Below, piece after piece: positions 1 to 3,788 of a stretch of 10,576 nucleotides of DNA. The notes beneath the pieces are model-generated. The model saw only the letters and a program-made list of their open reading frames with translations, did not search any database and was not told the DNA's origin. The stretch comes from Gammaproteobacteria bacterium (GTDB taxonomy: Bacteria > Pseudomonadota > Gammaproteobacteria > UBA9214): positions 1-10,576 of the forward strand of contig JAOULY010000040.1 of assembly GCA_029881775.1 (NCBI GenBank). Reading direction: 5' to 3'. The first letter of the stretch is position 1. The number at the start of each line of letters is the position of its first letter. Made by a program: the position numbers and the translations under genes.

Positions 1-77
1 CCCAAAGAACGGGCATAAAGGAGAGGGAGTAATAGATCAATGGGTTCAGACTCGATTGATAAAACGATTAATTGACG

Positions 78-101
78 AATAAAAAACCGACGCCGGTTTT
101 A
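78..101 (-). terminator. Rho-independent terminator of the 122-793 gene
   Basis: Seen: a 7-base-pair stem, AAAACCG at 83-89 and CGGTTTT at 94-100, with a four-base loop. On the minus strand it is followed by a T-rich run (TTTTTTATT, reading down to 78). It lies about 20 bases past the stop codon of the minus-strand membrane protein gene, where its terminator should be. On the plus strand only an A-run follows, so termination in that direction is unlikely. The stem is short, so strength is uncertain. Confidence 0.6.
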
Positions 102-121
102 AAATCTTTACCTGTCCATTC

Positions 122-793
122 TTACGCCCTGTTATGTTTCCAGCCCAGCCAGGCAAGAAAAAACCACCCGTGCATCAGCAGGGCGAAATTCCATTCCAGT
201 ACCCGCTCCATGACAGTATGGTCGGCAATAAAGTAGCGCGCGGGGATGCTGTACAGGCCGATAATCAGTAACAGCAGGCACAGGCCGATCATGGCGCGTG
301 CGATAGCGAACAGTGTGCTGTCGCCGGCCGACTCCGCCAGCCGGTACAGGCGGTTCGCCAGCAGCAGCTGGGCGAGGTAGGTAAAGCCGAAATAGACGTT
401 GATGCCGTAGCGCCGCATCAGCTTGTACATGTCGCCGGCGATGCCGAGGTTATAGACATAGATCACCAGCGCCAGCGCGCCGATCATGCCTACCCACACA
501 AATGCCAGCCGATAGCGGCGTGACGGTTCGCCGAGCGCTGTCAGCCAGCGGTCGGCGTGCAGCCAGAACACGCCCATCGCCAGCGCGGAGACATACAGTG
601 CGGGCTTGAACAGCCAGGATGCCGGTGGCTGCCGTCCCGTTGCGCTGATCGATGTGCAGCCGTCGATGTAAGGGATGCAGGCCGGCACCGAGCCGGTTGC
701 CGCGGCAATCACGTACGACAGGTTGATAGCGACAATCGGCAGCAAGCCGACAAGCAGCGCCAATTGCCCGGCATTCAGAAAGCGTATGGGCAT
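122..793 (-). CDS. Multi-pass membrane protein, unknown function (possibly Frag1/DRAM-like)
   Basis: A 223-residue hydrophobic protein with about six predicted membrane helices, near residues 12-32, 62-80, 96-116, 133-147, 162-182 and 200-218. Between the first two helices is a polar loop, ACIPYIDGCTSISATGR, with two cysteines (39 and 46) that could form a disulfide if the loop is exported. A CIPYI(S/D) loop after the first helix followed by a KPAL-type second helix recalls the Frag1/DRAM/Sfk1 superfamily. That assignment is from memory of the pattern and is tentative. An in-frame stop lies directly upstream of the ATG, so no longer form exists. The ribosome site is poor (AGG only one base from the ATG), so a TTG at residue 11 is an alternative start. 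The gene looks monocistronic, with hairpins on both sides. No function or partner can be inferred. Confidence 0.8.
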   Translation of the reverse strand: MPIRFLNAGQLALLVGLLPIVAINLSYVIAAATGSVPACIPYIDGCTSISATGRQPPASWLFKPALYVSALAMGVFWLHADRWLTALGEPSRRYRLAFVWVGMIGALALVIYVYNLGIAGDMYKLMRRYGINVYFGFTYLAQLLLANRLYRLAESAGDSTLFAIARAMIGLCLLLLIIGLYSIPARYFIADHTVMERVLEWNFALLMHGWFFLAWLGWKHNRA

Positions 794-815
794 GCCTCAT
801 TTTACAATGTGGTCA

Positions 816-881
816 GAAAACCGGGGGCAGATCCCGGTTATCTCGAATATTAGTTAAAACCGGGATCTGACCCCGGTTTTC
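816..881. repeat. Inverted repeat with two nested hairpins (GGGGTCAGATCCC-type element)
   Basis: The left arm 816-841 and right arm 856-881 are reverse complements at about 24 of 26 positions, separated by a 14-base AT-rich spacer. Each arm is itself nearly palindromic (ACCGGG...CCCGGT with a seven-base loop), so the DNA or RNA could fold as one long hairpin or two short ones. The core motif GGGGTCAGATCCC resembles short intergenic repeats often seen in proteobacteria, sometimes near REP-associated (Y1-type) transposases; that link is recollection, not shown here. The element starts 23 bases upstream of the start codon of the 122-793 gene, so it could affect that gene's promoter or leader. 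Confidence 0.75.
856..880. terminator. Bidirectional terminator hairpin after the DUF1538-PII-CBS operon
   Basis: Seen: a perfect 9-base-pair stem, AAAACCGGG at 856-864 and CCCGGTTTT at 872-880, with a seven-base loop. The arms supply A/T runs on both sides. Read on the minus strand the hairpin is followed by TTTTAACTAATATT, and it lies about 80 bases past the stop of the CBS gene, so it can end that operon before the next gene. It is also the right half of the larger inverted repeat at 816-881. Inference from structure only. Confidence 0.55.
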
Positions 882-958
882 AGGCGCATTTCAGTCGCGC
901 ATCGCTGAACAAAATCATCAAGCAGGTGTTGAGTCTGCTCGATGTTTAATGGTTTTTA

Positions 959-1357
959 TCAGTCGCACAGGCCTTTTAGCAAAAGATCTGCATAGCCGAC
1001 AACGCCAAGCAGCTTGCCGTTATGAATAACCGGCGCACGCGAGAAACCCAGCTTGCTGAACAGGCGTGCGCAATAGCGAATATCCATTTCCGGGTCGACT
1101 GCAACGACGGGTTTTGACATGATTTCGTAAATATTAACCCGCTCCGGCGAGCGATTAACGGCAAGCACCTCGCGCGCAATGTCAGTCAACAGCACGATGC
1201 CGTATTCATCATCGTCATGCCTTTTATTAATGATCAGTACTACATCGCCTGACTGCTTCATGACATCGAGTGCGTCACTGACCATCATCATGCCATCGAC
1301 CATCTGGTAATTGCCGGTCATGACATCCTTGACACGTACTACCTTGCTTTCATTCAT
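959..1357 (-). CDS. Two-CBS-domain regulatory protein
   Basis: A 132-residue soluble protein consisting almost entirely of one CBS pair. CBS1 is at about residues 8-65 (VKDVMTGNYQMV at the start, GIVLLTDIAREVL at the end) and CBS2 at about 76-130 (IYEIMSKPVVAVDP at the start, LLGVVGYADLLLKG at the end). The -(D/E)VM- and -G(V/I)(V/L)...DLL- signatures are typical. CBS pairs generally bind adenine nucleotides (AMP, ATP, S-adenosylmethionine) and transmit a conformational change to a partner, often a transporter. No catalytic domain is attached, so it must act on another protein, most simply the DUF1538 membrane proteins or the PII-like protein coded just upstream. The start codon overlaps the stop of the PII-like gene (ATGA), and a strong GGAGG ribosome site lies inside the end of that gene. 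It is the last gene of its operon. Confidence 0.88.
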   Translation of the reverse strand: MNESKVVRVKDVMTGNYQMVDGMMMVSDALDVMKQSGDVVLIINKRHDDDEYGIVLLTDIAREVLAVNRSPERVNIYEIMSKPVVAVDPEMDIRYCARLFSKLGFSRAPVIHNGKLLGVVGYADLLLKGLCD

Positions 1358-1704
1358 AACTTGTCCTCCACAATGGCGCTGAGCTTGTTAACCTGGCGGC
1401 TGACGCCGACCGCATCCTCGACATCGATCTGGAAGGCGATACCTGATCCAGGGTTCTTGTCGAACTCGCCGATCTTCTCGATAGATTCCAGGATATCGCG
1501 GCACAGGTGTTCCTCGACCAGAAACATCAGCATGTCGCGCTGGGACTCAAGGTTGAGGCCGAGGAATGTTTTCGTGGCCGTCATTCCCTCGCCGCGTACC
1601 TGGTTCAGGACGGTCGCACCGGTGGCGCCTGCATCGCGTGCAGCATCCATGATGTCGTCTGTTTTAGCATCACTGACCAGTACAATGATCAATTTGAAGT
1701 GCAT
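1354..1704 (-). CDS. Divergent PII-like signalling protein
   Basis: A 116-residue protein with the PII ferredoxin-like order: first strand KLIIVLV (4-10), helix 15-25, GATGATVL second strand (26-33), a loop starting at RGEG (37-40), a third strand near 52-63, a second helix near 66-78, and a GSGIAFQIDVEDA segment (86-98) matching the GDGKIFVFDVARV region of classical PII. PII proteins are trimers that bind ATP/ADP and often 2-oxoglutarate and dock onto transporters or enzymes. The T-loop here is about ten residues shorter than in GlnB/GlnK and lacks the uridylylated Tyr51 context, so classical GlnD control is unlikely. The gene sits 26 bases after the second DUF1538 gene with a good AGAGGT ribosome site, and overlaps the CBS gene by four bases. 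It probably gates the DUF1538 membrane complex in response to a nucleotide. Automatic annotation as a nitrogen regulator would be misleading. Confidence 0.85.
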   Translation of the reverse strand: MHFKLIIVLVSDAKTDDIMDAARDAGATGATVLNQVRGEGMTATKTFLGLNLESQRDMLMFLVEEHLCRDILESIEKIGEFDKNPGSGIAFQIDVEDAVGVSRQVNKLSAIVEDKL

Positions 1705-1730
1705 GACTGTGTACCTCTCATAAGAAACTG

Positions 1731-2537
1731 TTAATCCTGCTTGTCTGTATGTTCATTTTTCGCTTGCTGAATTTGCTGCTTCATCCACCATTCGCCCAGC
1801 TGTGCATAGGCGATGACAGACATGATCGGAAACAGGCTGGCAAAGGCGATCAGGCCAAAACCGTCCAGCAGGGCACTGCGGCCGGGTATGGTGCTGGCAA
1901 GCCCCAGCCCGAGTGCGGCGACCAGCGGGACCGTGACAGTGGACGTGGTGACGCCGCCGGAGTCATAGGCCAGCGCAATGATCATGCGCGGTGCGAACAG
2001 GGTCTGCACGACCACGACGATATAGCCGGCGATAATGTAATAGTGCAGGGGGGTGCCGCTGACAATGCGGTAGGCGCCGAGCGCGATACCCAGTGCAACA
2101 CCGATGGCGACGGCAATACGCAAGCCCCACACACTGATAGCACCGCCGGAGACCTGGTTGGCCTTGATGGCCACGGCAATCAGCGACGGTTCCGCAATCG
2201 TCGTGGAAAAACCGATGGCGGCTGCAAACAGGTACACCCAGGCATAGTCCTGCCATCGCAGGGCATCGCCCACTGCTGCCACGGATCCGCGAATGAATTC
2301 CGGGTCGGTTAATTGTTGCGCCATCAGTTTGCCGGCCGGAAACAGCGCTTCCTCCAGGCCGACCAGGAACAGGGTCAGGCCGATCAGCACGTAGACAAAG
2401 CCGGTGAGGACGCTTTTCAGGTTGGGAATGCGCTCGCGCAGCACGAACAGCTGGAAGCCGAAGATGATCGCGGCAATCGGTAGCACGTCGGCGATGGTCG
2501 ACAGCCCGGTGCTGAACAGGTGCCTGATCAGTTCCAT
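1731..2537 (-). CDS. DUF1538 family membrane protein, second subunit
   Basis: A 268-residue integral membrane protein with about seven hydrophobic segments, and a charged C-terminal tail (residues 250-268, rich in Gln, Lys and Asp) that is probably cytoplasmic. It has the conserved DUF1538 blocks: STTIAEPSL (111-119), YDSGGVTTSTVTVPL (191-205) and DGFGLIAFASL (225-235). It is clearly paralogous to the gene just upstream, sharing all three blocks in order, but has a longer loop (about 75-100) and the extra tail. Its ATG shares one base with the upstream stop (TGATG), and its own ribosome site is weak, so translation is probably coupled and the two products made together. DUF1538 has no established function known to me. 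The glycine/threonine-rich and Glu-Pro motifs inside helices suggest a transporter or channel, and the PII and CBS partners support regulated transport. Substrate unknown. Confidence 0.88.
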   Translation of the reverse strand: MELIRHLFSTGLSTIADVLPIAAIIFGFQLFVLRERIPNLKSVLTGFVYVLIGLTLFLVGLEEALFPAGKLMAQQLTDPEFIRGSVAAVGDALRWQDYAWVYLFAAAIGFSTTIAEPSLIAVAIKANQVSGGAISVWGLRIAVAIGVALGIALGAYRIVSGTPLHYYIIAGYIVVVVQTLFAPRMIIALAYDSGGVTTSTVTVPLVAALGLGLASTIPGRSALLDGFGLIAFASLFPIMSVIAYAQLGEWWMKQQIQQAKNEHTDKQD

Positions 2538-3268
2538 CAGACAATCATCCCGTATGCCATGACGAAGATCATCGGTGTCAGCGAAGCGAAGGCAATCAGG
2601 CCGAATCCGTCGATCATCGGGTTGCGCCCCTTGATACTTTCGGCCAGTCCCACGCCCAGCGCGGTAACCAGTGGCACGGTGACAGTGGATGTGGTGACGC
2701 CGCCGGAATCATAGGCAATGCCGATAATTTCCGGTGGCGCAAAGACTGTCATGATGACCACGCCGATATAACCGGTGATGATCAGGTACTGGATCGGCCA
2801 GCCGCGCACGATGCGGTAAACGCCGGTCAGGATGGCGAACCCGACAGACAGGGCAACGGTTATCCGCAGGCCGAGTGCGTAATTCGCCATGCTGTCGTCA
2901 TTATTGGCAATGGCGCCGCCATTGGCCGCAATCCGCGCCGCCTCGGCCGCCACTGCCGTCAATGCCGGTTCCGCGATAGTGGTGCCGAAACCGAGGGCGA
3001 AGGCAAACAGCAACAGCCAGGGCAGGCTGGCCTTGCGCGCAAAGGCATAGGCCATGGCTTCGCCGATCGGGAACAGGCCCTGTTCCAGGCCACGAATGAA
3101 GAACGTCAGCCCGAGTACCACGAGCAGGCAACCGGTCAGCACACGGGCCAGGTCCGGAAATGGTTGCTGGATAACAAGCAGCTGGAAAAAGGCGACCACC
3201 AGCACGATTGGCAGCAGGTCACGAATGCTGGATGTCAGTGTGCCAAGGAAGCTGCGAAGCTGTTCCAA
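2537..3268 (-). CDS. DUF1538 family membrane protein, first subunit (TTG start)
   Basis: A 243-residue membrane protein with about seven hydrophobic segments and the DUF1538 blocks GTTIAEPAL (95-103), AYDSGGVTTSTVTVPL (185-200) and DGFGLIAFASLTP (220-232). An Asn/Asp-rich loop lies near 116-129. The start is a TTG codon: no in-frame ATG exists upstream before a stop (TAA three codons earlier) and none occurs near the N-terminus, while an AAGGAT ribosome site sits eight bases before the TTG. It is the first gene of the operon DUF1538-DUF1538-PII-CBS and overlaps the next gene by one base. To my knowledge many DUF1538 proteins carry two such domains in one chain of about 500 residues; here the halves are separate genes, so a heterodimer is the likely active form. 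Molecular role and substrate are unknown. Confidence 0.87.
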   Translation of the reverse strand: MEQLRSFLGTLTSSIRDLLPIVLVVAFFQLLVIQQPFPDLARVLTGCLLVVLGLTFFIRGLEQGLFPIGEAMAYAFARKASLPWLLLFAFALGFGTTIAEPALTAVAAEAARIAANGGAIANNDDSMANYALGLRITVALSVGFAILTGVYRIVRGWPIQYLIITGYIGVVIMTVFAPPEIIGIAYDSGGVTTSTVTVPLVTALGVGLAESIKGRNPMIDGFGLIAFASLTPMIFVMAYGMIV

Positions 3269-3276
3269 TACGTTTT

Positions 3277-3282
3277 ATCCTT
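3277..3282 (-). promoter_or_regulatory. Ribosome binding site that fixes the TTG start
   Basis: Minus-strand AAGGAT eight bases before the TTG at 3266-3268. This spacing is near ideal and supports initiation at the non-ATG codon of the first DUF1538 gene. No ATG in the same frame is available between the upstream stop and the first membrane helix. Confidence 0.6.
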
Positions 3283-3287
3283 ATGTT

Positions 3288-3305
3288 GCAACCATGGCAG
3301 GTTGC
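3288..3305. promoter_or_regulatory. Short palindrome in the leader of the DUF1538 operon
   Basis: GCAACC (3288-3293) and GGTTGC (3300-3305) form a perfect 6-base-pair inverted repeat around a six-base loop. It lies in the 81-base gap between the divergent genes, 20 bases upstream of the TTG start of the DUF1538 operon and between its putative -10 box and ribosome site. It could be an operator for a dimeric regulator or a small leader hairpin. A repeat this short could also occur by chance. Confidence 0.3.
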
Positions 3306-3326
3306 GATATCCTTTCTGGCGTGTGA

Positions 3327-3356
3327 ATTGTACCCGGCTGGTATATTTAATGATAA
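3327..3356 (-). promoter_or_regulatory. Candidate promoter of the DUF1538-PII-CBS operon
   Basis: On the minus strand a TTATCA box (3351-3356) is followed after 18 bases by TACAAT (3327-3332), a 4/6 and 5/6 match to sigma-70 -35 and -10 elements. Transcription would begin near 3320 and give a leader of about 50 bases before the TTG start. The -35 box overlaps the first codons of the plus-strand gene at 3350, so the two divergent genes may interfere with each other's expression. Prediction by eye only. Confidence 0.35.
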
Positions 3357-3676
3357 ACGCTTTGCGTAAGTACGCCTACACGATATCGGCACTGGCAATC
3401 GCCTGTTTTTTCCTGGTGCCGGATCCGACCCTGGCAATCATCGCTGCGCTGTTGCTGCAAACGCTCGCCTTTATTGTGATTGCCGGCAAGTCACTGCCTG
3501 ACGGTATCCTGCTTACCGGCATTACGATTTTACTGCTCGGCGTACTGCCGGCTGATCATCCGCTTATTCGGGGTGAATTTTACGGCAGTCTGAAACAGTG
3601 GCTGGTGATTGCCGGCGCAGTCATCATAGTGTCCAGCCTGCTGATGATTGTGCAGCAGTTGAAAAAGCGGCCCTGA
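3350..3676 (+). CDS. Small four-helix membrane protein, unknown function
   Basis: Coding from the ATG at 3350 gives 108 residues: a short basic N-terminus (MINALRKY), then about four hydrophobic segments near residues 8-23, 26-46, 53-68 and 84-103, and a basic end (QQLKKRP). The Lys/Arg at both ends would by the positive-inside rule place both termini in the cytoplasm. I do not recognise the family. The ribosome site is weak. A GTG at 3323 in the same frame would give 117 residues, but the ATG at the start of the hydrophobic pattern is simpler. It is the only plus-strand gene in the window, divergent from the DUF1538 operon and convergent with the copper ATPase gene. Shared intergenic space might link it to the DUF1538 system, but there is no sequence evidence for a joint function. 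Confidence 0.7.
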   Translation: MINALRKYAYTISALAIACFFLVPDPTLAIIAALLLQTLAFIVIAGKSLPDGILLTGITILLLGVLPADHPLIRGEFYGSLKQWLVIAGAVIIVSSLLMIVQQLKKRP

Positions 3677-3685
3677 TTGTTACGC

Positions 3686-3771
3686 CGTCATTGCGAGGAA
3701 CGCAGTGACGCGGCAATCTCCAACCGGTTGATTCCATGGTCGGGGATTGCCGCGCTACGCTTGCAATGACG
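3686..3771. repeat. 86-base imperfect palindrome, dispersed repeat (CGTCATTGCGAGG type)
   Basis: The ends are inverted: CGTCATTGC at 3686 and GCAATGACG ending at 3771. Arms 3686-3718 and 3745-3771 pair well except for a six-base bulge in the left arm, around a spacer of about 26 bases. The CGTCATTGCGAGG...GCGGCAATC pattern with a complementary far arm is one I recall as recurring in many copies between genes in diverse bacteria; it resembles a non-autonomous palindromic or MITE-like element. It sits exactly between two convergent genes (stops at 3676 and 3789), so its RNA hairpin could also act as a bidirectional transcription stop or protect the 3' ends. No T-run follows, so intrinsic termination is not assured. 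Confidence 0.75.
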
Positions 3772-3788
3772 ACAAATCAGAAGTCCCC

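Noticed and set aside
40..75. Eleven-codon plus-strand reading frame (MGSDSIDKTIN) after a purine-rich GGAGAGGGAG stretch, followed by a hairpin, like a leader peptide
   Set aside because: The purine stretch is about ten bases from the ATG, the hairpin has a T-run only on the minus strand, and no plus-strand gene follows. Probably chance.
919..941. CAAGCAG/CTGCTCG stem-loop after the CBS gene as the operon terminator
   Set aside because: Seven pairs including a G-T wobble, a nine-base loop and only a weak T-run. The 9-base-pair hairpin at 856-880 is a much better candidate.
1749..2312. Plus-strand open frame of 187 codons antisense to the second DUF1538 gene
   Set aside because: Low-complexity Gly/Asp/His-rich product typical of an antisense shadow. 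The minus-strand frame carries conserved family motifs.
3164..3349. N-terminal extension of the small plus-strand gene back to 3164
   Set aside because: The extension runs antisense through the first DUF1538 gene and across the divergent promoter gap, with a polar composition unlike the rest. The ATG at 3350 is preferred.
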